Origin: Rikenella sp031551865 | Lineage (GTDB): Bacteria > Bacteroidota > Bacteroidia > Bacteroidales > Rikenellaceae | Direction: 5' to 3' | NCBI GenBank assembly: GCA_031551865.1 | Contig: JAVBMY010000001.1 | Span: 62,001-126,000, forward strand | Length of the DNA stretch: 64,000 nt | In this document: positions 1-8,977 of the stretch, in pieces | Position numbering within the stretch: the first letter of the stretch is position 1 | Layout of the letters: every line of letters begins with the position of its first letter | Program-made: the position numbers and the translations under genes | The notes under the pieces: model-generated | The model's database searches: none | Seen by the model: the letters and a program-made list of their open reading frames with translations, nothing else | Told to the model about the DNA's origin: nothing

Positions 1-1515
1 AAGCGGTTGGGCGCTCAGGGTCAATGAAGCAAGCACAGACTGTTCTTTGTGGTCGGTGTTATTATCTTTCATGCGGTCGAAGATCGCATTGATAAATTTG
101 TTAGTGTCACCCACCAAAAGTTCGTTGGTCACCGCGTCGCGATAGTTCGCTTTGTACCAGGCAAGGTCGGTGTTACGGTTGATCATCTCCATAGTATAAG
201 AGAGGTAGTCGTTGTTACTTACCTCACCGCTGGCGCTCACGGCATTGTGCGTGTTGCTGAGCGAGTACATGAAGTTGAAGTTGACCGAGAAGATGTCGTT
301 GAGCTTACCGTTGGTATTGAAGCTTACGTTGTGGCTATAGTAGTTGTTGGTCGGCATGGAACCGTCAACATTGCGGTAGGCGTAGCCCAAACGGAAGTTG
401 GCTTTGTCCGAACCACCGGTCAGGTTCACGCTTACGCGGTCACTCTTAGCGGTCTGGAACACTTCGCGCCAGTTGTCTTTGTAGGCGACAAAAGGTTCGG
501 CGGGGTTGCCGTAAGAGCCGATCTTGTACCACTGCAGCATCGGGGTACCGTCCATAGCGGGGCCGAATGACCATCCGTCATAGCTGTCATCGGTGCGGAG
601 GGGGTTGTCGTAGGCGTTACCTTCGTAACCGTTACCGATGTAACCCTGGCCATAGGTGTTCTGTATGGGCATGGGGGGACGGTAGATGTTGGTGAACTCG
701 TGCGAGTAGCTGACGTCAACGCCGATACCTTTGCGGGCTTTACCTTGTTTAGAGGTAAGCACGATAGCACCGTTGATACCGCGAGAACCGTACAGTGAAG
801 TTGCAGCAGCACCCTTGAGGACGGTTACGCTTTCGTAGTCGTCCATGTTAAGGTTTTTCAGCTGGCTACCGTACATGTTGCGGCTCGATGTGATGATCGA
901 ACCGTAACCACCGGTGGCTTCGTTACCCGGGTTGTTGATTTCGGCTTCGATGATCACACCGTCGATCACGTAGATCGGAGACGAAGTTTTGGTCAGTGAT
1001 TTGGCACCGCGGAGGGTGATCACGGGGTCACCGGTGACACCTGCAGAACCTGAGGTACGAACGCTCAGACCGGCCACTTTACCCTGGAGGGCGTTGGCGA
1101 TGTTGAGGGCGTTGGTACGCATAAGGTCTTCGCTCTTCACTTCGGTCACCGAGTAACCGAGTTTGCGGTTGAGCTTGGTACCACCGAGTGCCGTTACCAC
1201 AACTGCGTCGGCGTCGATGGCGTCGGGCATAAGGGTAACATTCACTGCTGTTTTACCGGCAGTGGGAATTTCTTGTTTACGCATACCGGCGTAGCTGAAC
1301 GAAAGCGTTGCGTTGCTCGGTGCGTTGTTGATGGTGTACGAACCGTCAGCGTTGGTAATAGCTGCGATTGCCGTGCCTTTTACCTGCACGGTTACACCTG
1401 CGAGTGGCTGTCCGTCATCGGCTCCTCTGACCACACCGCTCACTCGTACTTGCGCATAGGCTGTGCCTACGAACAACCCGAGTGCCAACAATGTTAACAG
1501 TCTAATTTTCTTCAT
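1..1515 (-). CDS. SusC/RagA-family TonB-linked outer membrane receptor (N-terminal part)
   Basis: Outer membrane TonB-dependent transporter of the SusC/RagA type, which imports glycans or peptides with a SusD-like lipoprotein. The 505 visible codons begin MKKIRLLTLLALGLFVGTAYA, a signal peptide with likely cleavage before QVRVSG. A carboxypeptidase-regulatory-like domain follows (about residues 23-110), then the plug domain with VITLRGAKSL and YVIDGVII, and the start of the barrel. The reading frame is open to the window edge, so the C-terminal half lies outside, as would any susD partner. I see no sigma or anti-sigma gene upstream, so local regulation is unknown. Substrate cannot be told from sequence. 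Confidence 0.93.
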   Translation of the reverse strand, partial: MKKIRLLTLLALGLFVGTAYAQVRVSGVVRGADDGQPLAGVTVQVKGTAIAAITNADGSYTINNAPSNATLSFSYAGMRKQEIPTAGKTAVNVTLMPDAIDADAVVVTALGGTKLNRKLGYSVTEVKSEDLMRTNALNIANALQGKVAGLSVRTSGSAGVTGDPVITLRGAKSLTKTSSPIYVIDGVIIEAEINNPGNEATGGYGSIITSSRNMYGSQLKNLNMDDYESVTVLKGAAATSLYGSRGINGAIVLTSKQGKARKGIGVDVSYSHEFTNIYRPPMPIQNTYGQGYIGNGYEGNAYDNPLRTDDSYDGWSFGPAMDGTPMLQWYKIGSYGNPAEPFVAYKDNWREVFQTAKSDRVSVNLTGGSDKANFRLGYAYRNVDGSMPTNNYYSHNVSFNTNGKLNDIFSVNFNFMYSLSNTHNAVSASGEVSNNDYLSYTMEMINRNTDLAWYKANYRDAVTNELLVGDTNKFINAIFDRMKDNNTDHKEQSVLASLTLSAQPL

Positions 1516-1618
1516 AGAAAAGCGTTTTAAAGTTTGTGAAATTGGTTAATTATTGGTTGTTTATTTGGTGCTATTCAATTAGGATGAGCGCCCCGGAGGG
1601 TACACCCCTAATCATTGG

Positions 1619-1626
1619 CAAATATA
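1619..1626 (-). promoter_or_regulatory. Putative -7 box (TATATTTG) for susC
   Basis: On the minus strand TATATTTG fits the Bacteroidetes TAnnTTTG -7 element about 105 nt before the susC start. The -33 region is only T-rich, with no clear TTTG. The rest of the 337-nt gap to pepD is AT-rich and holds no gene; a 12-nt palindrome ACAAGATCTTGT lies at 1809-1820, downstream of pepD. Confidence 0.45.
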
Positions 1627-1852
1627 GAATAGTATATCGAGATAAAAAAATTTTATCCGGCTATTTTTTTTTGGCATTGCTTGATTTTAGTGACTTCTGG
1701 GTTACTTTGCGGATTTCTGCGTTGTATTTTTAAAATTTTTATTTAATTCTGAGGGGTCATGTTTTGCGGAGTATTCAGAAAATCCAAAGTGTAAAAGTGG
1801 CCAGATTTACAAGATCTTGTCATTCCTCACACAATGATAAAAAATATTTTTT

Positions 1853-3334
1853 TTAAGCTTTCCCCGGCGAATATTCTTGCGCCGGAGTGGAGATCAGCAG
1901 GCGCAAATAGTCCCATACAGCCGTTACGCTGGCTATTTCGAGCCGTTCGGCAGGCGAATGCACTCCACGCAGGGTCGGTCCGATGGAGATCATGTCCAGG
2001 TGGGGATATTTGGTCAGGAACAGGCCGCATTCCAGTCCGGCATGGATGGCTTTGACAGCCGCCTCACGCGAAAAGAGGCCGCGGTAGAGCTCCGTGGCCT
2101 GTTGTACAAGCGGGGAACAGGGGTTCGGCGCCCATCCGGGATAGCCGTCGGAGTGCTCGGCCCGGGCGCCGGCAAGTTCCATACAGGCCTCGACCTGGAT
2201 GGCGATATGGCGCTTGGCGCTCTCGACCGAACTGCGTTGCGAGGTCGTAACGACGAGGCGTCCCGGTTCGGGCATCTTGACCGAGGCCAGGTTGGTCGAG
2301 GTTTCGACCAGTCCCGGCATCGAAAGGCTCATGGCGATCACCCCGTGCGGCAGGGCGTACAACAGGCGTATCAGGCGTTCGGCAACCTCGGCGGGAATGA
2401 TGCCGGCAGGCTTTTCCGCCGCGGGGTGCAGGTAGAACTCCATGGCAGGTTCGCTTTGGGCGTACTCGGAGTGGATCTCGCCCATCAGTTTTTCGAGCAG
2501 GAGCGAGGGTTCGGCGGTACCCGACGGCAGCCCGACGAGCGCCTCGGCCTCGCGCGGAATGGCATTGCGGAGGTTACCTCCGTCGATGCGGGCCAGCACC
2601 ATGCCCTGTTCGTGGCGATACAATTCCCAGAGCAGGCGGGTGAGGAGTTTGTTGGAGTTGGCGCGCCCCTTCTCGATGTCGTCGCCGCTGTGGCCGCCGG
2701 CCAGGCCGCGCACGCCGGCCACATAATAGGTATACCCCTCGGGTGCCGGAGCCGGGGCGTAGTCGATCGTGCCGACCGTGTCGATCCCCCCGGCGCATCC
2801 GATAAAGATCTCTCCTTCGTCCTCGGAGTCGAGGTTGATCATCCGCGAGCCGGTAAGCATATCGACGCCGAGACCCATGGCACCGCCGAGGCCCTGTTCC
2901 TCATCGACCGTGAAGAGCGCTTCGAGGCGGGGTGTGCTAAGCGTGGGGTCGGCCAGGGCAGCCATCTGGAGCGCCATGCCGATCCCGCAGTCGGCGCCGA
3001 GGGTCGTACCCCGCGCCTTGACCCAGCCGTCGCTGTCGGCATAGGCGTCGATGGGGTCGCGCGAGAAATCGTGACTGACGGCAGCATCCTTCTCGCATAC
3101 CATCTCCATGTGGCTTTGCAAGATGAGGGCTTTTTCGTTTTCGCGGCCCGGCGAGGCAGGACGGACGACCACCAGGTTCCCCGTGGCGTCTTTTTTACAG
3201 GCGAGGCCGTGGTCGCGGGCGAATTGCTCGACATAAGCGGCGATCTGCTCCTCGTGTTTCGAGGGGCGGGGGATTCGGGTGATTTGGTCGAAGATCGCCC
3301 ACACGAGGGAGGGCTGGAGGTCGGTGAGTGTCAT
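1853..3334 (-). CDS. pepD: Aminoacyl-histidine dipeptidase (PepD, M20 family)
   Basis: Cytosolic metallodipeptidase of the PepD type (Xaa-His dipeptidase, carnosinase-like), 493 aa, the usual family length. Visible metal-site motifs are QSHMEMV (H75), LGADCGIG (D115), TVDEEQGLGG (E145/E146) and NLDSEDEGE (D169); a late GVHSPAERL supplies the C-terminal histidine. The middle part is the lid/dimerisation domain. Oddity: the residue two after the first metal histidine is Glu (E77), where M20 enzymes normally have the Asp of an HxD motif. The gene stands alone between susC and a repeat-filled gap. The start at MTLTDLQPS gives a full-length N-terminus. Confidence 0.93.
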   Translation of the reverse strand: MTLTDLQPSLVWAIFDQITRIPRPSKHEEQIAAYVEQFARDHGLACKKDATGNLVVVRPASPGRENEKALILQSHMEMVCEKDAAVSHDFSRDPIDAYADSDGWVKARGTTLGADCGIGMALQMAALADPTLSTPRLEALFTVDEEQGLGGAMGLGVDMLTGSRMINLDSEDEGEIFIGCAGGIDTVGTIDYAPAPAPEGYTYYVAGVRGLAGGHSGDDIEKGRANSNKLLTRLLWELYRHEQGMVLARIDGGNLRNAIPREAEALVGLPSGTAEPSLLLEKLMGEIHSEYAQSEPAMEFYLHPAAEKPAGIIPAEVAERLIRLLYALPHGVIAMSLSMPGLVETSTNLASVKMPEPGRLVVTTSQRSSVESAKRHIAIQVEACMELAGARAEHSDGYPGWAPNPCSPLVQQATELYRGLFSREAAVKAIHAGLECGLFLTKYPHLDMISIGPTLRGVHSPAERLEIASVTAVWDYLRLLISTPAQEYSPGKA

Positions 3335-3564
3335 AGTTACAGAAATTTGAATCTGGGTAAAACCGAGGGTATGGGTGGGGAGAATCGGGCTGCGTCACCC
3401 ACGGAGAAACTCGCGCCTACCCCACCCGCCGGGCGCGTGAAACGCACTGGGGTGGGCGCGCCGAGCCGCTCTTGCTACACGGCCGCTGCGCAGAGCGGCC
3501 GCAAAGCTCGGAGAAAAGCAGGCCTCGCTACGCGAGGCCGCAGCCAAAAGCCCATCCGCTGCCC
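3335..3564. repeat. Intergenic GC-rich hairpins (family C-like)
   Basis: Gap between pepD and the ClC gene with no convincing gene. It holds a CCCACCCGCC/GGGTGGGCGCG block (about 3418-3462) like the family C blocks elsewhere, then two strong hairpins: GCGGCCGCT/AGCGGCCGC near 3480-3503 and GCCTCGCTACGCGAGGC near 3523-3539. Confidence 0.5.
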
Positions 3565-5328
3565 TTATTCTTCGCTGCTGCGCACCAATTCGGCGCGGTA
3601 GGCGTCGAGGATGCGCGACTTCGACACGAAGCCCGCGTAGCGGTCGGCGGCATCGACCACCGGCAGGTTCCAGGCCCCCGTCTGCTCGAATTTTTCCATC
3701 ACCGAGCGGGTCGGCTCGTCGGCGCGCACGGTGGCGGGCGGGGCGTTCATATACTCAGCGACGGGTGTGGTGTCGTATTTCTCGCGGGCGAACATATCGG
3801 CACGGATGTCGTCGAGCGTGACCACCCCCGTGAGGTGTCCCGCCCCGTCGACCACCGGAAAGACGTTGCGGCGCGACCGTTCGACCGCTCCGATCATGTC
3901 TCGCAGCGTACCGTCGACCGGCACCGGTTCGAAATCCCGCTCGATCAGGTCGGCCGTGTGCAGGAACTGCATCGTGTTCTCGTCCTTGTTGCGGGTGAGC
4001 AGTTCGCCGCGCTCGGCCAGGCGTTTGGTGTAAATGGAATAGGGATCGAAGTAATACGACAGGGCGAACGAAACCGCGCTCGCCAGCATCAGCGGCAGGA
4101 AGAGCGCAAAACCGCCCGTGAGTTCGGCCACCAGAAACATGGCGGTCAGCGGGGCCTTCATCACGCCGCCCATCACCACAGCCATGCCAACGAGGGTGAA
4201 GCTGGCCACCGGGAGCCCGGCGTCGAAAAAGTGATTGGCGGCCACGGCGAATACGTAGCCGAGCATCGCGCCCACGAAGAGCGACGGCGCGAAGGTACCC
4301 CCTACCCCGCCGCTGGCGTTCGTGAGGGTCATGGCCACGACTTTGAAGGCCAGGATGCCGAGAGCGAACAGGGCGATCACCCAGAAGGTGTCGCGGAAGT
4401 CGTAGAGCAGCGAATTGTCGAAAATAACGTCCTGATGGCCGGTCATCAGCGAAGTAATGGTCTCGTAGCCTTCGCCGTAGAGGGGCGGGAAGAGGAAAAT
4501 GAGCAGCCCGAGCAGCGACCCGCCCACGGCGATGCGCAGCCACACGCGGGGGATACGCTTGACGGCGGCCTCAAGCCGGGTCGACACGCTGGCGAACCCG
4601 TAGGCCACGCAGCCCCCGATGAGGGCCATCGCGGCGTAATAGGGAATCTCGCGCAGGGCGAAAGTGGGCACCACACCGGCAAAGAAAGGTTCGCTCCCCA
4701 CGAACAGGTAGGTGGTGGTCGCGGCGGCCACCGAGGCCAGCAGCAGCGGCACGACCGAGGTGAAGGTCAATTCGAGCATCAGCACTTCGATCACGAAGGC
4801 GAACCCGGCGATGGGGGCTTTGTAGACGGCAGCGATGGCGGCCCCGGCGCCGCACCCGAGCAACAGGGTTATATAGCGGTAGTTGAGTTTCAGTAACTGC
4901 CCGATGTTCGAGCCGATGGCGGCCCCGGTCAACACGATGGGGGCCTCGGCTCCCACCGATCCGCCGAAACCGATGGTGGTCGAACTGGCCAGGAGCGAGG
5001 TGTAAGTGTTGTGGGGCTTGAGGCGCGACTCGCCGCGCGAGATGGCGTAAAAGATGCGGGTCACGCCGTGGCTGATGTCGTCTTTGACCCAGTAGCGCAC
5101 GAACAGGACGGTAAGGACGATCCCGACGGCGGGGTAAATAAGGTAGAGGTAGTTGGCGGATTCGACGGCCCCCCACGAGGTCAGCCCTTCTTTAATAAGG
5201 TGGATACACTCTTTCAGCAGGTGCCCGGCTACCCCGGCCAGCACGCCCACCACCACGGCCAGCAGCATCAGCAGCTGCCGCTCCGACAGCCGCCGCACCA
5301 AAGGCGCTATGACGTGGTATGCTTTCAT
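3565..5328 (-). CDS. ClC-type chloride channel/transporter with CBS domains
   Basis: Inner-membrane ClC family anion channel or Cl-/H+ antiporter, 587 aa. The membrane core (about residues 15-430) shows the ClC motifs GFGGSVGAEAPIVLTG (selectivity region, GxEaP form), GAAIAAVYKAPIAG and GGVGGTFAPSLFVGA. After about residue 440 come two CBS domains, the second ending in NLPVVDAADRYAGFVSKSRIL; these bind adenine nucleotides and gate the channel in known members. I start it at MKAYHV because the 67 codons further upstream in frame are intergenic repeat (family B) and lack homology-like features. Transported ion not provable from sequence. Confidence 0.92.
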   Translation of the reverse strand: MKAYHVIAPLVRRLSERQLLMLLAVVVGVLAGVAGHLLKECIHLIKEGLTSWGAVESANYLYLIYPAVGIVLTVLFVRYWVKDDISHGVTRIFYAISRGESRLKPHNTYTSLLASSTTIGFGGSVGAEAPIVLTGAAIGSNIGQLLKLNYRYITLLLGCGAGAAIAAVYKAPIAGFAFVIEVLMLELTFTSVVPLLLASVAAATTTYLFVGSEPFFAGVVPTFALREIPYYAAMALIGGCVAYGFASVSTRLEAAVKRIPRVWLRIAVGGSLLGLLIFLFPPLYGEGYETITSLMTGHQDVIFDNSLLYDFRDTFWVIALFALGILAFKVVAMTLTNASGGVGGTFAPSLFVGAMLGYVFAVAANHFFDAGLPVASFTLVGMAVVMGGVMKAPLTAMFLVAELTGGFALFLPLMLASAVSFALSYYFDPYSIYTKRLAERGELLTRNKDENTMQFLHTADLIERDFEPVPVDGTLRDMIGAVERSRRNVFPVVDGAGHLTGVVTLDDIRADMFAREKYDTTPVAEYMNAPPATVRADEPTRSVMEKFEQTGAWNLPVVDAADRYAGFVSKSRILDAYRAELVRSSEE

Positions 5329-5375
5329 CTGTTTTACTACCCGGAGGGTATCTTCTTCTTTTATAAAAGAAGGGA

Positions 5376-5452
5376 CGACGCTGGCAGTGAGCGCAATCAA
5401 GCTCGCTTGAATTGCCGAGCGTCGAGGAGGGAAAGGCCACGGAATGGACTTA
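5376..5452 (+). repeat. Family B structured intergenic repeat, copy 1
   Basis: Outer stem GACGCT/AGCGTC encloses the hairpin GCAATCAAGC-TCGC-TTGAATTGC. It is followed by GAGGAGGGAAAGGC and a small hairpin region reading CCACGGAATGGACTTAA. The same framework recurs at 7.1, 23.3, 43.0, 51.4, 54.7 and 61.5 kb with other stem sequences. Confidence 0.7.
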
Positions 5453-5528
5453 ACCAAGAAAACTTTTCTGGAAACCGTGTTTCCTTCCCGTATTTTTCGC
5501 TGCGGTGGACAACACCCTGGTGTTGTCA

Positions 5529-5592
5529 TAAGGTTTTGTAAACAATCACTCTCCGAAAGTGGGCTTCCGAGGATGATTATTTACAAAACCTT
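5529..5592. repeat. Inverted repeat AAGGTTTTGTAAA...TTTACAAAACCTT
   Basis: Arms of about 19 bp (one mismatch) flank a GC-richer loop that itself contains CTCCGAAAG/CTTCCGAG. The arms carry GTAAATAATC, also found in family A hairpins, so this may be a relic of that family. It lies downstream of the thioredoxin-like gene and could act as a terminator. A degenerate family B copy follows at about 5684-5730 (CATCAAGCTTGCTTGAAATGG). The rest of the 454-nt gap shows no gene. Confidence 0.5.
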
Positions 5593-5782
5593 ACATGCTA
5601 CGCATTACGCCGCAGCGCAGAAAAGAGGAATGCGAAGCATTCAACAAGTTCTTTGGGGACTTTTCTTTCAAGGACCGATGCTGCAACCGAACGCCATCAA
5701 GCTTGCTTGAAATGGCCGAGGTGCAAGAAGGAAGACGAAGTCAAAAGCACGCCTGCCCGGCGAGGGCAAAAAGAGAAAAGGC

Positions 5783-6931
5783 TTACAGCAGGCCGCTGAT
5801 GGCGGCGGGCAGGTCGGCGGGCTTGACGTTACGGCGCACGACTTCGCCCTGGCGGTCGATCAGAAAGTTGTAGGGCACTGTCTTCACGTTATAGAGCCTG
5901 ACCGCTTTCGAATCCATGCCCTTCAGGTCGCAGACCGAAATCCACGGGAGGCGTTGTTCCGAGACCGTATTGAGCCAGTCGGCCCGCGAGATGTCGAGCG
6001 ACACCTGGTAGACCTCGAAGCCTTGCGGGGCATATTTCTTATAGACATCGACCAGTTCGCGATTGAGCACCTTGAGGGCCGCGGGCGACGAAGCCGTGAA
6101 CGAAAGCAGCACCACCTTGCCCTTGAGGTCGGACAGGCGCCGGGTCTTACCGAGCGGGTCGGGCATCTGTAGGTCGACGAGGCCCTCTTCGACCCCGCTG
6201 TCGAGTTGCTGTTCGATCATCGCCGCCGTGCTCTCAAGACGATCGAGCTCGGCGAGTTCCGAAGCCATCGAACGGGCGAAGGGCGTTCCGGGGTAGCGGG
6301 CATTGATCGAATCGCTCACCATGCGGAAATAGACGATATCCTCGGGTTCGTTGAAAATACCGCGCCCGTCGGGCGTCAGGTTATGGAACGGGATCACCGA
6401 AGCCAGCGAGGCGGGGTTCGCCACGATAAATTTAACCACGGCGCGTTTCTGGGCCACCTGCGCTTCGCCGTAGGCCATCACGTCCTCTTGCCACGCCTTC
6501 TCGGAAGCGTATTCCGTATTGGCAATAACTCGGTACAGGCCATCGGCGCTGCGCATCAGGTCGTTGACCTCGCGCACCTGCGCCGATCCTTCCGAACCGC
6601 TGACGCTGTATGCCGAGGCCGTACTGTCGACTATGTCGAGCGTCACGCGTTCGCCGCCCGCCAGCAGTAACGGGACCCGTCCGTCGGTGCCGATATGCAG
6701 GGTGTAGAACTCGGGGGCAACGCCCGCTACGGGGAGCTTGACCGTGAAAGCGCCCTTTTTATCGGTGCGCACCGAGTCGGCAAGCGTGTTACCCGAAGGC
6801 AGCAGGCGCTCTATGTAGATGGTTTTCCCGGCGGCCCCGGCATCGACGGTTCCACTGACCGTGGCTTTGCGGCTCGATCCGCAGGCCGTAAGCAACACGG
6901 CGGGGAGAAGGAGGAGTAACTGTTTTTTCAT
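5783..6931 (-). CDS. Thioredoxin-like lipoprotein (DUF4369 plus TlpA/AhpC-like fold) lacking CXXC
   Basis: Predicted periplasm-facing lipoprotein, 382 aa, starting MKKQLLLLLPAVLLTACGSS with lipobox LTAC (C17). The N-terminal half resembles the DUF4369 beta domain common in Bacteroidetes TlpA-like proteins. The C-terminal third is thioredoxin-like: LKGKVVLLSF, then VYKKYAPQGFEVYQVSLD and a cis-Pro-like VKTVPYNFLIDRQGEV. Where a disulfide reductase has WCxxC the sequence is TASSPAA, so the redox cysteines are absent. It is therefore unlikely to be an ordinary disulfide reductase; a binding or scaffolding role is possible. Single gene with its own promoter. Confidence 0.85.
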   Translation of the reverse strand: MKKQLLLLLPAVLLTACGSSRKATVSGTVDAGAAGKTIYIERLLPSGNTLADSVRTDKKGAFTVKLPVAGVAPEFYTLHIGTDGRVPLLLAGGERVTLDIVDSTASAYSVSGSEGSAQVREVNDLMRSADGLYRVIANTEYASEKAWQEDVMAYGEAQVAQKRAVVKFIVANPASLASVIPFHNLTPDGRGIFNEPEDIVYFRMVSDSINARYPGTPFARSMASELAELDRLESTAAMIEQQLDSGVEEGLVDLQMPDPLGKTRRLSDLKGKVVLLSFTASSPAALKVLNRELVDVYKKYAPQGFEVYQVSLDISRADWLNTVSEQRLPWISVCDLKGMDSKAVRLYNVKTVPYNFLIDRQGEVVRRNVKPADLPAAISGLL

Positions 6932-6960
6932 CTCGGATAGAAGAAGGGTTGTCTGGAAAA

Positions 6961-6968
6961 CAAAGGTA
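6961..6968 (-). promoter_or_regulatory. -7 box TACCTTTG for the thioredoxin-like lipoprotein
   Basis: Minus-strand TACCTTTG matches TAnnTTTG exactly, 30 nt before the start codon, giving a leader of roughly 20-25 nt. No clear TTTG is seen at the -33 position. Confidence 0.6.
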
Positions 6969-7095
6969 ATCTTTTTGTACAGAATTGGAATTCCGGTAGC
7001 GGCTTTACTTTTTTAGTCTCTTATTTTCGTTTTTCTTTCGCCCCGGTGCCAAAACAAGGTGAAGCGGGCAACCGCCACCGGTCGGGGTGCTGGAC

Positions 7096-7177
7096 CGACG
7101 CCCGAAGCGAGAGCAGAACCAAGTTTATTTGGCTCTGCCGGGCAAGCAGGAGAAAGAGGCTGCAAAGCGGACTCAAA
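7096..7177 (+). repeat. Family B structured repeat, copy upstream of hemW
   Basis: Hairpin GCAGAACCAA-GTTTA-TTTGGCTCTGC, then CAGGAGAAAGAGGCTGCAAAGCGGACT. The stem differs from other copies on both arms but keeps pairing. It fills much of the 360-nt gap before hemW; the rest shows only a CACCGGTCGGGGTG-like GC stretch and no gene. Confidence 0.65.
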
Positions 7178-7291
7178 TCGCCTGGCGGTGCCCGCCGGGC
7201 TGATGCGCGAAAAAAAAGATTCAGGAGAAGTCATGCACTGAGATCAGGAAGCCATCCACACATCTTAGTTTTTCCTATATTTACACCCGTT

Positions 7292-8434
7292 ATGGCCGGC
7301 CTCTATATCCACATACCGTTCTGCCGTTCGCGGTGCGCCTACTGCGATTTCCATCGCGAAACCGCCCGAGGCGACCGGGCCATCGCCGCCCTGGCCGAAG
7401 CCATCGGCCGCGAGATGACCGCCCGCTCCGGTGAACTGGGGACGCCGCCACGCACGCTCTACTTCGGCGGAGGAACGCCCTCGCTCTGCACCCCCGCGCA
7501 GATCGACAGACTGATACGGCAAGCCCGCAGATTGTGGCCCGGTGCTGCATTCGAAGAAATCACCCTCGAAGCGAATCCCGACGACCTGACCCGCGATCCG
7601 GCCTACCTGCCCGCCCTGCGCACAGCGGGGGTCGACCGGCTGAGCCTTGGCATCCAGTCGTTCCACGACGCGCATCTGCGCCGCATGAACCGCCGCCACA
7701 CGGCGGCACAGGCCCTCGAAGCCGTCGGGGCCGCGCAACAGGCCGGATTCGGCAACATTTCGATCGACCTGATCTACGGATTACCTTTCTCCACACCGGG
7801 GGAATGGCGCCGGAACCTCGAAACAGCCGCCAGTCTGGACGTGCAGCACATTTCGGCCTACCACCTGACGATTGAGGGTGGTTCGGCCTTCGCCTGCGAG
7901 GGGATGCAGCCGGTCGGCGAAGAGCGCAGCGAACAGGACTTCGGCCTGTTGCGTTCAATACTGCTCAACGCCGGGTTCGAACACTATGAGGTGTCGAATT
8001 TCGCGCTGCCGGGGCGCAGGGCAGTGCACAATGCGCTCTACTGGGCGGGCGAAGAGTATCTCGGTCTCGGCCCGGCGGCCCATTCCTTCACGGACGGCGC
8101 CCGGAGCTGGAACGTCGCCGACAACGAGGCCTATCTCGCCGGGGCGCCCCGCGGGTCCGAAACGCTTTCGCCCGCCGACCGCCTCAACGAGTACCTGATG
8201 GTCCGGCTCCGCACAGCCGACGGATTTTCAGTCAGTTATGTTAAGTCGGCATTTGGAGAAGACGAAGTTCGTCGCGTGTTGTCGATCTGCGAAAGGTTTC
8301 TCGCTTCCGGAGAGATGGTGCGCGGTGCGCAGCCGCACGGGCAATCCTTGTGTGATGGACAGAATGAATATATAAGAATAAAGCCCGAACACTTTCTGGT
8401 GTCGGATTATATCATTGCACAGCTTTTCGTGTAA
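7292..8434 (+). CDS. hemW: HemW-like radical SAM protein (coproporphyrinogen III oxidase-related)
   Basis: Radical SAM protein of the HemW/HemN family, 380 aa. HemW proteins bind heme and are thought to act as heme chaperones; true HemN is longer. The N-terminus MAGLYIHIPFCRSRCAYC gives the CxxxCxxC cluster ligands C11, C15 and C18, followed by YFGGGTPSLC, EANPDDL, RLSLGIQSF and NISIDLIYGLP. The C-terminal HemN-like domain ends near residue 380. The start was chosen at MAGLY because HemW proteins begin just before YIHIPFC; upstream in-frame codons are repeat sequence. A TATATTTA -7-like box sits about 10-16 nt before the ATG, which would give a very short leader. Confidence 0.93.
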   Translation: MAGLYIHIPFCRSRCAYCDFHRETARGDRAIAALAEAIGREMTARSGELGTPPRTLYFGGGTPSLCTPAQIDRLIRQARRLWPGAAFEEITLEANPDDLTRDPAYLPALRTAGVDRLSLGIQSFHDAHLRRMNRRHTAAQALEAVGAAQQAGFGNISIDLIYGLPFSTPGEWRRNLETAASLDVQHISAYHLTIEGGSAFACEGMQPVGEERSEQDFGLLRSILLNAGFEHYEVSNFALPGRRAVHNALYWAGEEYLGLGPAAHSFTDGARSWNVADNEAYLAGAPRGSETLSPADRLNEYLMVRLRTADGFSVSYVKSAFGEDEVRRVLSICERFLASGEMVRGAQPHGQSLCDGQNEYIRIKPEHFLVSDYIIAQLFV

Positions 8435-8449
8435 CCCGCCATGGCATCT

Positions 8450-8575
8450 CTGCCTCGTCATTGCGAGGAACTGCGAGGTACGAAGCAGAACGAAGCAATC
8501 TTCCCGTTCATTGATTCGGAAGATTGCTTCGTCGGCCTGTGGCCTTCTCACAATGATGGGAGAAAGCTCTCAATG
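8450..8575. repeat. Family D palindrome (GTCATTGCGAGG...GAAGCAATC type)
   Basis: GTCATTGCGAGG begins the element and GGAAGATTGCTTCG lies in the second half, opposite CGAAGCAATCTTCC in the first, forming a long imperfect palindrome between hemW and the DUF4491 gene. This repeat type is scattered through many bacterial genomes. Confidence 0.7.
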
Positions 8576-8586
8576 ACGGGGAAGGA

Positions 8587-8919
8587 CTACCGGTCGGTAA
8601 TGCCTTCGTCGCTCTTGGGGTGGCGTTTGGGATTGCGGGGAAACCATCCTTTTTCGACCCGCTTGCGCTGGCTGAAGAGTTCACCGATACCCCAAAGGGC
8701 GCTGAACCCGGCGACGCCCAGCAGGGCCGACAGGATGTAGTTTTCGACACACCACGCCCCGGCCAGCGCCACCAGCCCGGCCACGAGGAAAGCCCACCAT
8801 ATCCGCACGCCGCAATAGTACTCGCCTTTGATCACGAGCGGATGGAACAGCCCGATGATCAGGAATGTTCCGGCCCCGATCACGAGGCCGCCGAGGTGAT
8901 ATGTTTCGATGAATTCCAT
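8587..8919 (-). CDS. DUF4491 family small membrane protein
   Basis: 110-aa inner-membrane protein of the Bacteroidetes DUF4491 type. Three hydrophobic segments are visible (about residues 8-30, 40-58 and 62-80), with the family-like GGLVIGAGTFLIIGLFHPLVIKxEYY start and GIGELFSQRKRVEKGWFPRNP end. The C-terminal tail is basic. Function unknown. It lies between two family D repeats and does not look part of an operon. Confidence 0.85.
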   Translation of the reverse strand: MEFIETYHLGGLVIGAGTFLIIGLFHPLVIKGEYYCGVRIWWAFLVAGLVALAGAWCVENYILSALLGVAGFSALWGIGELFSQRKRVEKGWFPRNPKRHPKSDEGITDR

Positions 8920-8977
8920 AGGTTATTTCCGTTAGGCCCGGCGTAACTATTACTCCGTTTCTCCATTTTTCATCCCG

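Noticed and set aside
1877..3601. Long plus-strand open frame of 574 codons opposite pepD
   Set aside because: It mirrors the GC-rich PepD gene on the other strand, has skewed composition (H, G, R, D rich) and no recognisable domain.
3472..4896. 474-codon plus-strand frame opposite the ClC gene
   Set aside because: Histidine/glutamate-rich shadow with no domain; the ClC motifs on the minus strand are clear.
5329..5529. N-terminal 67-residue extension of the ClC protein
   Set aside because: Made of family B repeat sequence; the membrane protein starts naturally at MKAYHV.
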